Source: Chamaea fasciata (lineage: Eukaryota; Chordata; Aves; Passeriformes; Sylviidae). Taken from it: a stretch of DNA of 64,000 nucleotides. Below are positions 45,811 to 55,540 of the stretch, piece by piece. The translations under genes were made by a program, and so were the position numbers. Location: the NCBI GenBank assembly GCA_029207755.1, contig JARCOQ010000062.1, forward strand, positions 708,420 through 772,419, written 5' to 3'. A model generated the notes under the pieces. The model was given only the letters and a program-made list of their open reading frames with translations, was not told the origin of the DNA and made no database searches. The stretch's first letter is position 1; each line of letters starts with the position of its first letter.

Positions 45811-46275
45811 CCCCCCCATGATTGTGGGGGCAGGGGCCGAGTGCTGGTGTGCCCCTGCCTGCAGCAGATCCAGGGGTGAGGGAGTTCAGGGGAGCCCTTA
45901 GTATTTTGGGTCCCCTGGGAATTGGGGTGACCCTCGGGGTCCCCCAGGATCTCCCTGAACACGCTGACGCTGCCCAGTGAGAAGGTTCGGACCCGGCACG
46001 GGGTCCCAGCTCTGTCACCTGCCCTGCCCAGGTACCCCCCAGCTCCTCCCTGGGAACCTCCAATCTCCCCGTGACACCCCAACCTCCCCTGGAACCCCAA
46101 AAACATCCCTGGGACCCTCCAAAAACTCCCCAAGATTGCAAACGCCCCGTACGAACCCCCTAAACCCTCTCAGGACATCAAAATTCCCATGGGACCTCCC
46201 AACACGCCCCCAAGCCCCCTTGAGAAGGTTTATACTTGGCACGGGGTCCTCATCACCACCATCGGCATCACCCAG
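45811..46275 (+). pseudogene. FLOT1: Flotillin-1-like exon remnants, with one exon duplicated
   Basis: Three exon-like pieces follow the MHC fragment on the same strand. The first (45,811-45,875, after ttcttccacag, before gtgagg) encodes PPMIVG and, after a one-base slip, GRVLVCPCLQQIQ, like flotillin-1 near its N-terminus. The second (45,948-46,031) begins after ccccag with ISLNTLTL and continues EKVRTRHGVP, then ends at a gtaccc donor. The third (46,217-46,275) repeats the end of that exon as LEKVYTWHGVL...GITQ before gtagcc. Flotillin-1 is a membrane-raft scaffold protein, and its gene lies near class I genes in vertebrate MHC regions. The frameshift, divergence and lack of other exons indicate a pseudogene or chimeric duplication. 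Confidence 0.7.
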
Positions 46276-47269
46276 GTAGCCCCAGACCCCCCCGGGACCC
46301 CCAAACCCTCCCGGGACCCCCAACCCCCCCATGGGGGCTCCACTACCGGAATCAACGGGAGTGGTGTCGCCCTGTCAAGGGGAGTTAAAGCGGCGCCTGA
46401 CTGTCGGGGGTTCTTAAAGCCGTGATGGTGGGGAGACCCCCAAAAATCCACCCTGGGGGGCACTCTCCCATTTGCTGCACTCGAGGGAGCCCCAGACAAT
46501 GACGGGTCCTGGGCTGAGCCCCCCACTCAGCCGGGGCTGTGGAGGGAACTGTGGGCGCTGGGACAGGGCTTGGGAGTCCTGGGGTTTACTGGGGGACCCC
46601 GACTGGGAACTCCCTTCCCGCTGTCCCACCTCCCCCTATACCCCCCTCTCACCCCTTTCCCATTGTTCCCCCAAACCTCCGCTGCCCCCAGCTCGGTTTG
46701 GGGGTGACCCACCCCTTTCCCACCGTGTCCCGGCCCGGCCCCGCTCACCCGAGAGCTCCCGGCCCGCGGCCGCACGGACGGAGGAGGAGGAGGAGGAGGA
46801 GGAGGGACAGAGGAGGAGGAAGAGGAGGGATGGAGGAGCTGGAGCCGGCAGAGGAGGCACTGCGTGACTTCACTGCTCTCTGGATCTGCAGCTCCTTCGC
46901 CCCGGGACCATCGCCCCCGTATCCTGCGGGTGACCGGGGAGGGGGAGCGCGCCCCAAATATCCTGGGCGGTTTTTTTGAAGTGGGGAGGGATGTTTGGAG
47001 CTCACAGAAAATATATTTATGGCTCCCGGGGCTTTTTTCTGTCGGGGCCGGGCAGCTTGATGTTTGGATCTCGCAGGGCTCCAGAGCTGAGGCGCAGATG
47101 CCCCTCAAGGGGACATGGGGGGTCCCCGGGAGGTGTTTTTGGGGGGTCCCGGTGGCGGTGCCGGCAGAGCCCCGGCGGGAGGCGGGTCCCCCCGCGGTGG
47201 GGTTGGGCTTCCTTAAGTTGGTGCGTGTCTCTTTGGTGCTGACCCTGCCCGACAGCTAAACCCTGCGGG
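46276..47269. other. GC-rich stretch with a GGA repeat, no assigned gene
   Basis: Very GC-rich DNA. A ggaggaggagg run spans about 46,780-46,830. A frame starting at 46,830 (MEELEPAEEALRDF) is plausible as a start region but ends after about 50 codons and has no recognised partner. Long open frames on the minus strand follow from base composition. Confidence 0.4.
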
Positions 47270-47449
47270 CCCCATAGAACCAAAGGTGCCCTGGGAGCCT
47301 GCAGGGCCTTGTGGAGCCAGGGGACCGCAGTGACACTGTGGATCTCCTCTCTTCACAACTGTTTTTCAAACTGCAATATCAGTAATTGCTGCCACGCCAT
47401 AGGCTTAAATAATCCACTCTGTTCACTATTGTTTCAAAGGATGACTTTG

Positions 47450-47990
47450 ATTTCTCCTTGACAATCTGCATCAATTCCTTCTCCCATGACATCAACGCTT
47501 TTCAAGGCCAAGCTCCAGTGAGCAGTTCTCAAACCTCCAGTGTCCTGGAGAAATCTGAGTTCCTATTCCTGTATTGATAACTCTCATTTGCTTCTGATTT
47601 GTCCTAATTAATTCTAATGCATGAAGGTCCAGCCCTGCAGCCTCTGGGGTGGCCCTGTCAGGGGCCATCACACCCAGAACAATTTCCCCAGCAGTCAAAG
47701 TCTCACTGTGCACGGTTGTATTCGCAAACTGGGCGCAGCTGTGCACATCCAGGGGTTTCCATTTCCCCACTGGGTCCATTGTTAAGGGTATGGAGAACAT
47801 CTGTGGGATGGGTTCTCCATCAGGACAGGTTCCCATCTCCTCATTTTTTCACCTGCTCCTTCAACTGCCCCTTTGTCTGTTTGATGATCCTGCAGCTTGT
47901 GAATAGTCTGGTACATGAAAACACCAGCAGTCCAAATCACTGTATTTTCACAGTAACAGACAAAGCATTCCACACCACAGTATCAGCAAA
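47450..47990 (-). pseudogene. Class II ERV fragment with a dUTPase-like segment
   Basis: A 115-codon minus-strand frame (47,836-47,492) contains [13 protein letters not shown] and a following [12 protein letters not shown], which resemble the substrate-site motif and next strand of retroviral dUTPase as found near the protease of betaretrovirus-like elements. An overlapping frame lies upstream to 47,973. On the minus strand it lies beyond the LTR at 48,223-48,540, so it does not fit as part of the same provirus in normal order and may come from a second insertion or a rearrangement. Confidence 0.5.
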
Positions 47991-48222
47991 CCCCATAAAA
48001 ATCGCCAATTTCATCCCTTCCTCCTTTATTCCTTGCAAGCAGTCTCACAAACTTTAGCACTGACATTTGAGTCGTGGCCAATGCTTTTCTGTAGGGTATT
48101 TAGTGTCACATCCCTGAGCAGCCACAGGTGGCAAATCAGTATTGTCAGCATTACTGCACATTATTATTATTGTTTCACATATAAAGATAGAGATATAGAT
48201 AGAAACACAGATTTAGACATAG

Positions 48223-48540
48223 TGTAACACGAGGATGGTGGGTTGGAGACAGACACACCACACAGTATCTTCTTGAGTTCTGACCAACAGCCACAATTTA
48301 TTGTTCCAAGCTCCCTTTTATGGTGAGTTTGAATTTCCCGGGCTTGGAAAGCCAACTGGTTGGGAATCTCTGCACTGCCCACATCTCTGGCCAGGGGTAT
48401 GTCTGCAGCCAGGGCTTGGCTGGGCTTGGCTGAGCTCTTTGTTCCCCCGGGGACTTCTAGAACAAGCCAGGTCAGCCCAGTTGGGTCTGTTATGATCAGA
48501 CTCATTATGCCCAGCTGTGAACCAGCTGGACCCTGCTACA
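48223..48540 (-). mobile_element. ERV LTR, 318 bp (minus orientation)
   Basis: On the minus strand it begins TGTAGCAGGGTCC and ends CTCGTGTTACA. It has a TATA-like CCATAAAAGG (plus 48,314-48,323) and AATAAA (plus about 48,297-48,302) in order. A purine-rich AAAGGCAGGAGA lies just before it, as a polypurine tract would before a 3' LTR. No primer site follows it, so it is best read as the 3' LTR of the reverse-transcriptase fragment at 49,400-50,560. Confidence 0.8.
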
Positions 48541-49400
48541 TCTCCTGCCTTTGCTTTTATTAAAATGCAGATTGTTTTCCGTTATCCCATTTGCAAGGGC
48601 CCTTTTGCAGACAGGGTAACACAAGACAGCATGGGTTTAATTTGAAGGAGGTTTTGACAAACTTAATTCTGCTCAGCCAGTGATGTGCCCCATGTACCAC
48701 TGGAGCTGCAGCACTCACTCCCAGGAGCTGTCAGGCGAGATCACAATCTTCCGGGCTGGCATGTTACAGGTTAACTGCTTATGGTTCCAAACTACAACTT
48801 AACACTAAAACAAGAAAACGTTCAACTTTTAAAACCCTGAGAAAAACCAATTAACAGAATGAACAAGATTAACAATTAACAGAAAAACAATTTGTAAACA
48901 GAAAAAAACACTTTGTAAACAGAAAACCAGTTTGTAAACAAACAGAATCCTTAAATGCACCGTCACTCTAAGAGTCCCAGCTCTCCCCGAGGTCGGTGAA
49001 CAAGCTGTTTCCAGCACTGTTCCACACACGGCTCCACACCGTCTGTGGAGGGGCCACCAGGAGAATGCTGCTGGTGGTCTTGGACAGGACGTAAGGTAGG
49101 ACAGACACGTCGGGCAGGTGCCCAAAGCATTCCAGTGTCCTTGCAAAGCACTTTGCAAGGCTGTACTGTTAGCAAAACACCATTAGAATTGCTCTTGTGG
49201 CACGGAGACAAGACAACTTTTGAAGCATCCGTAGCATTCAACTGTAAACACCTGCGACAACATTTGATAATTAACTGTGCAGTTAGTTCAAAGACAGTGG
49301 GTGCCGTCTTTTTTGCTTGATGAGGTGGAAGCATTCATTCTGGAATGTGCAAAGGATCAGGCCAGCGTGGATTCCACTGCCCAATAACACCAGTAGGATG
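48541..49400 (-). mobile_element. Internal ERV remnant between Pol fragment and LTR
   Basis: AT-rich with a local triplicated ttgtaaacagaaaa word at about 48,890-48,940. A minus-strand frame at 48,963-49,334 has several Cys residues (TVFELTAQLIIKCCRRC) and sits where Env would be expected. The Pol frame upstream runs into a hydrophobic leader-like segment. I cannot confirm Env, and the region is heavily reduced compared with a full provirus. Confidence 0.35.
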
Positions 49401-50560
49401 AAAACTAACAATGAGAATAAACACAGTGATCCACACCTCTGGGCATATCCGGTGGACTTGTCTGTTGGTGATAGCTTGCTCTGCTGTTTCAACAGCAGCT
49501 TTTGCCTCTAGGATTAATTTTCTGGGGGAAGTTAATTCAGAGTCACCCTTTAGGAGGTCAAATAAAGGTGCTAGTTGAGAGTCAGTCAGTCCTAGGTAAG
49601 GTCTGACCCAGTTGATGGTACCCAAGAGTTTTTGTGCATCGTTTAGAGTTAGAATTTTGGTTGGAAACGGAATTGTTTGTGGCTGTATGGTCTGGTTCAT
49701 TATTTTGAGTCCCAAATATTTCCAGGGTGGTTGCTGCTGCACTTTCTCTGGTGCTACTTGCAGCCCAAGTGGTTTGAACGCTTGCAACAGGCTTGGCTGA
49801 ATCAGTGAGAGTTCTTTTCTGGTTTGGGGTGCAATCAAAATGTCATCCAGGCCATGGTAACAGTATGCCCCTGGCAACTGTTCTCTCACTGATCAGAGTA
49901 CCTGAGCAACACCCCACTGACACATCGTGGGGCTGTTTCCCACGCCTTGGGAAAGTTCTTTCCATTGGTAACGTTGCACTGGTGCAGCGTTATTAATAGA
50001 AGGCACGGTCAAGGCAAACTTTGGGGTATCATCTGGGGGTAATGGAATAGTGAAAAAACAGCCCTTTAAGTCCACAGTCAGGATGTCCCAGGAGGCAGGC
50101 AGCATTGTGGGACATCGATGGCACACCAGGCTGCAATGTGCCCATTCTCTCCATCATGGAATTGGTTTTTCTCAGGTCATGGAGTAACCTCCACTTAGCA
50201 GATTTCTTTTTTATAACAAATACTGGGGTGTTCCAAGGGCTCATAGATGGCTCTATGTGTCCTTGAGCCAGTTGTTCCTGTACCAGGGTTTTTAGGGCAT
50301 CTAAGTCTCTCCTTTTCAAGAGACCACTGTGGTACCCACTCAGGCTGAGTAGTGAGCCATTTCAGAGCCAGTGTGGGGTACTTTACACCCTCTAATACAG
50401 TGGCCCCTGTCAAAAATCTGTTCCCACCTCAGCCCACTCCAGAGCCAGAGAACTCTAGGGAAGGGCTTCCCATCCGGGAATTTCGGGTAGGACTGATTCC
50501 TCACCTTTAGATTTAAAAAGTGTCATTTTGTGCTGATCCGGCCAAGCTATGCCAATTTTG
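49401..50560 (-). pseudogene. Class II (beta/alpharetrovirus-like) reverse transcriptase fragment
   Basis: Minus-strand sequence encodes a recognisable retroviral reverse transcriptase in order: [31 protein letters not shown], the metal-binding [11 protein letters not shown], a LSQGVGNSPTMCQ segment (normally LPQG), and GLDDILIA where YMDD is expected. It continues through the thumb (YLGLKIM, LTLNDAQKLLGTINW). It is broken by a frameshift between about 50,165 and 50,110, several stops at 50,400-50,470 and a TGA near 49,894. RNase H and integrase are absent. The altered active-site motif and stops show an inactive relic. Confidence 0.88.
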
Positions 50561-50639
50561 TTTTCGCAGTGGGCAGGCTCAGCACCAAGGACACAGACAC
50601 CACCTGAAGGAATCAGTGAAATTTACTACAGTTCAAAGC

Positions 50640-51165
50640 AGCAAAGGAGCACAGAAGGAGCAGCTCAGCAATGCAGCCAGCCGTCACTACCACGGATTGC
50701 CCGCAGTGATTGAGAAAGATCCATCACCAGTTACCCTCAGCCTTTCCCATCACCCACACCCACACAGCAGCTGGGGAAGCTGTCACAGCCAAGGACTGCA
50801 GAGCCTCTCCCGGACACTGGGAATTCCTGCAGCTGCCTCCAGCCACAGCTGAGGCTCCAGCCTGGCTGGGAGAGGGCCCAGCTTTGATAGTGCTGAATAA
50901 ACACACTGCCAGCAGCACTCCTAGTGCAGGAACATCTGGTTGCATCCTCCTCTTGGGTTTCTCCCAAAGCCTGGCCAGGGCCCAAGGAGGAACCAGGGGA
51001 GTTGCCTTTGACCCTACAGCCCCGAACAAGGCCAGATGTCAGACTTCATGGCCTTGTCTGGCTTCTAAATACAGAAAGGTCAATACATGTTTCACTGAGG
51101 AGAGGATGCATCTATTACAACGCTAATGACGGTGCGTATTTTGTTAACGAGCAGATACAAAGATA
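50640..51165 (-). repeat. Duplicated segment, inverted partner of 22,360-22,840
   Basis: Read on the minus strand this segment aligns with 22,360-22,840, including the ccagacaaggcca and gcttccccagctg blocks. The reading frame open in the other copy is interrupted here by a stop (ggctgtaggg), so coding is not shared. Confidence 0.6.
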
Positions 51166-54146
51166 ACCTTTGGCTGGAAGGTTCATCGAGAGGTCACCTT
51201 TGGCTCAGGGCCGCTTGTTCAGGCCTCAGTCAGGCCTCTTGTCCAGGCCTTGGCACTTCAGGCTTTAGTGCTGGGCTTGACACTGCTGGCTTAACACTGG
51301 GACTTGATGAGCTCCCAGGTCTTTCCCAACAGAAAGGATTCTATATTTCCATGGTTTTATCTGCTGGATTCAGTCAGGTCCATGTTAGCAGCATTACTTT
51401 GGTCAAAAAGTTCCCTCTAGGTCAGCTCTTGTGGCCTAAGGCTTCAGCTCCATCAGCTCCTGGTGCTAAGCTGCTCACGCTGAACGAGACGACTCAGAGA
51501 GAAGAATACAGTTCATCCAATTCCTTCTGGGACACTGAGAGGGGAGGGTGTGCAAACAGGAGCATTGTTTGGTGTCCCCTCCTCTCTGCCCTTCACGCCT
51601 TTCAGCGCTTAGAAACAGCCGAGAGCTTTCTCCAAGAGTGCAATGAAGCAGCTGCTCCTGCTCCCAGGTCCGGCTCTCTCCAGTCTCTGACCTTGCCTGC
51701 TTTTGTCCCTCTTGCTGTGCCCTCTGTTCCCCCGGGGCTCGGTGGCTGCTGCCCAGGACTGTGGAAGTGGCACAGATCCAGGGGTCGAGACCCTCCTTCC
51801 TCTGCCCTTGCAGCTGCCTGCTCACAGCAGCCTTTTCCATCTGGAAGCTCCACGTGGAGAGGGAGTCCTCACCTCTGTTCCTTGCACAACCCCCAGGAGC
51901 CCAGGGCTGCCATCTCAAGTCCCTGCGGGCCCTGAGGGCTCCCGGGTGCCTCAGGCTGCTGTGACACCACTGCCCACGGGAGGGAACAGTGGCGGGGGCT
52001 GTGCTCAAAGCCAGCTCCATGTGCTGCTGCTGCTGCTGCTGCTGCTGTGGGGGTCGTTTGTCCAGCCCTGCCCCCGACTGAGGGATCGGATCCAGGCCCT
52101 GCTGCTGCTCCCTGGGGATCAGGCACAGTTTGGTTGTCGCCGTCAGGGCCAGCAGAAGCCGTGGCCGGAGCAGCGGGTGCTGACAGTGCCCCGAGGCCCG
52201 GGGCCGGAGGGGTCCCTGGGCTGGGGGCTGGCCGGAGCTGCCCCTTGTTCTCCCTCTGCCTCCCGCAGAGCTGGGCCGGGCACAAGTGGGGCAGCACAGC
52301 AAACAGGGAGCCTGCCAGTCTCTTCCAGCCCTGTCTGCTCAGAGTTTGGGCCTTGGAGCTGCAGGTGGACACAGGCAGCTGCTCCTGCTCCCTCTGCGTG
52401 TCCCCGTGTTCAGCAGCGCTGCTCCATCAGTCTGTGCCCAGCAACGGGGAAAAGCCTCAGCCCTGCAGGGCCAGCGGGAAGGGAGCTGCTCCATAAAGGA
52501 ACAGGGAGCAAAGGAAACACATTCTTTAGGATGTGTTTTCTGTTTAAAAAAAAAAAAAGGAAGAAAAAAAAGAGAAAAGAGAAAACCGGAAAAAATACAA
52601 AAGATGAAAACTGTCCCAAAACCGTGTAGTTAAAAGTCTTCCATAACTGTGGATGAAAAGGTGTAAGTGATGTTTTGAAATGAGAAGTCAGTTGCTTTGT
52701 AAATGTGCTCGTGGCAAGGATTCAACAGCTGCATTCTTTTGCAGATTTTGGAATTATTTTCTAATATTAAGTAAATTTAAACTTAAAGCAATAGGAAATT
52801 GAAAGATGGATTGTGCACGACTGCATCTTGAGTGTAAAAATTTGGCTGTTTGAAACTTGGAGCAAAAGTGTTGCAAATGAAAGTTTTAAATCCCAATGGA
52901 TTGTGTGACAGCAGTTTTTCCTATACTATGTGTAGCAGCCCAAGGATTTCATCAGTGGGGTGGTGGGTGCTTTTAGCTTTGTCCTGTGCCACTCTGGGAT
53001 GTCATGAAACAGGACTTCACCTGCCACCAGCCCGCGTTTCCCTCTGCCACCCCAGCTCCGTGGACCTTGTGTCCCCCAAAGCAGACACAAAGTTTTCCTG
53101 CTGCTCTCCCTTTGCACAAATCCACAGAGAGCTGGGATTGTTCCAAGTCTTGTCTCTCCATTGTGCCATATTCCTAAAGAACCAGCAGCCCATCCCGATG
53201 AATACAGCGAGTTACACTGATGGTTGTCAGCTCCATTTCCTGCCTAGAAATCCTGAAACTGCTTCTAAATGCTGCTCTCCTCAGCTCTTAGACACCTACT
53301 CACACAAAGCTGGGAAAAAATCCCCTGGCTTCCGGCTTACAGGTGAGCCAAAGTTAGAGCTCTGTGGAAAATCTCTATCCATCCCTATCCTTTTAATACA
53401 TCTGTATGTGAGGTGTGCATGGATGTGTCTTGTATAGAAAGGAAGGAGTGCACAAGCACCGTGCCTGACACTTTCCCTCTCTGTGTTCATTCCATACCCA
53501 TGGGTACAAAGACATTATGGAAACCCTGGCGCAGACAGCGCCTTCTGTGCATGGATACAGAGACATCCAAGAGCCCCTTGGTCATCCTGCTGGAAGGACG
53601 ACAAAAAGGGAGTGGGAACTCAGCAGTGAGGAGAGCTGAGGGCTGGAGAGCAGCTCTGAATGACACTAAAATGTCTCTGGGCCTCTGAGACATTGCTACT
53701 CTTCAGCCAGTGACAGTCCCTAAGCCTGGGACTCAGTCTTCCTCATGCTGAGGGGCACCAAGGAAGGCAACAGTGTGACGGAGACTGGCATGGGCTGGGA
53801 ACTCACTGGGGAAAAATAGAGAGCATTGTGAAGGAAAAGGCAGGTGGAGGACAGAACCGTTCAGAGAAGAGCTGAGCTACAGCTTGAGCAAGCTTAAAAA
53901 TGTCATTTGGGGCCATCCCAGATTGATTTCATTTCAGAAGGTATTGAAGAAGTTTATTTTTTGGGCGGTATCATGTTTTCTCTTGGAGATGTACACTCTG
54001 CAAACTTGAGCCGCATTGCCAAAATGCTCAAGGCAAGTCTCTGCTGCAGGGCACACCGTTTCTTCTTTGGCTGATCCCGGCCCGGTGCTGAGCCCAGCAG
54101 AGCCCTGGCAGAGCCCAGAGCAGCCTCAGCACCCGCAGAGCCCGGC
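51166..54146. other. GC-rich then AT-rich stretch, no supported gene
   Basis: Positions 51,166-52,500 are GC-rich with long chance frames on both strands. A ctg repeat at 52,022-52,049 gives a leucine run in one frame (LLLLLLLLWGSF) that mimics a signal peptide, and a glutamine run in the opposite frame. An A-rich run lies at 52,545-52,600. Positions 52,630-54,000 are mixed with short frames only. No domain was recognised. Confidence 0.4.
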
Positions 54147-55215
54147 TGCAAGGACAGAAACCAGAAACCGCCCGTCAGCTGAAGGCTCCTGTGCCCTTGT
54201 CCCAGCCGCCCGCGGTGCCCAGGCCACGCTGGCCGTGCTCAGGGCTGGGCCCAAAGCTGCCCATCACTGCTGGCAGGACGTGTGCCCAGCCTGCAGCCAG
54301 CCACGGCGCATCCAGCCCTCAGCAGCTGCCCAGAGCAAGATGCTCCTGTGCTGGCTGCCATCTCCCAAAAGCTCTTACCCCACCCGTGCCAAGAAGACGG
54401 GGACCCACCTCACGCCATCCGCCGCTGGAAGAAAAGCTGCTCCCAAACCACGTCCTCAGCCTTCTCCAAGGGCGCGGCCCATCCACGCCACAGCTGGTCC
54501 CAAGCACTTCCCAATCCAAACTGGACACCACCTAGAACACTTCCTTTAGAAAAACAAACAACCAATTAACAGACAATAAGGGGAAACAAGGGAAAAGGTA
54601 AAAGATGTGATCTCTGTCAGGGGCTTGAGGAAGGGCCAATTCTGACATGCTTGGGAAAAACCCACCCACCAGTGAGGGAAGCCCATGCTTTCACTCTTCC
54701 CCCCTGCACTGCTCCCCAAAATAATGGTGATCCCAAAGCAAACAAGGGCAGTGGAGCAGCCCACGCCCTTCCTTGCCTGCCAAGCAAAGCAGCCCATAGA
54801 CAGGCTCTGGAGTCCCACCTCTGCTCCCACCTTGGGGGTTTGTTTGTGTCGGGCTGGCTGCCCCAGTCCCAGCCCAGGGCACGGTGGGTGGTGGGGGCTG
54901 TTGGCAGGGCCAGGAGCCAACTCCCATTTCGTAACCACCCCAGCCTGTGCCCCCAGCCCTGCCAAAAAGCAGCTTGGCAGCCCACTGAACAATCAGTTGG
55001 ACCTGCCCCAGCAAAGGGAGGAACCTGTGGTTCCTGGACAGGCCGTGCAATGCCCAAATCTGGGAGCATCCCCCTGTTCGTGGACTCATCTGCAAATTGG
55101 CTGTGGAGCCTGGCTTTGAAGAAGGTGCCAGAATCGAAGTCAATCATCTTCACCTTTGTGGTGGCAAGGTCCCAGAAGAGGTTTTCATCCTTGATGTTGT
55201 CCTCGCTGTCTCCAG
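54147..55215 (-). pseudogene. PIM-like kinase pseudogene, partial tandem duplicate
   Basis: This block is a diverged copy of 55,650-56,800. The intron text matches in order: agaaaccagaa.ccgcc.gtcagctg near 54,158, the aggaaggaaaaccc-type and gcactgctccccaaaa/attgccccaaaa blocks near 54,710, and ctggctgccccagtcccagc near 54,855. One exon piece survives at about 55,100-55,190 (minus). It reads DNIKDENLFWDLATTKVKMI followed by DFDSGTFF and ending QFA at a splice-site-like position. Compared with PIM kinases, the catalytic HRD aspartate is Asn and the DFG glycine is Asp, so it would be kinase-dead. The terminal exon and the activation-segment exon are lost or unrecognisable, and sequence 5' of the surviving piece is out of frame. 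It lies just downstream of the intact gene. Confidence 0.8.
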
Positions 55216-55540
55216 CAGCAGCAGCCCCACCTTGTCCAGCTTCTCCAGGGGCTCCTTCTCGTTCCCTGGGGGTGAGACCAGGCTCTCAGGGCTCTGCCCA
55301 GGGCCCCAGCTGTCAGTGAACCAGGACAAGCAAAACCAGCCTGGATGGCAGCCACCAGTGCTGGGCAGAGCAGCTCGGCTCCAGCACGAGGGCTGCCTGT
55401 GCCCATCCCATGAGCCCTGTGCAGTGACACAGGCAGGACAAAAAGTCTGGCTTGCTCTGCTTCTGATCGCCAAGGCATGTGTGCAGCTGGAACTTACCAG
55501 GGCCCTGCATCAAAGTGTGCCTGTGGCTCTCTCCCTTCTT

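Noticed and set aside
51475..52629. Frames with a leucine run (signal-peptide-like) or a glutamine run
   Set aside because: Both come from one ctg/cag trinucleotide repeat read on opposite strands, and no exon structure supports either.
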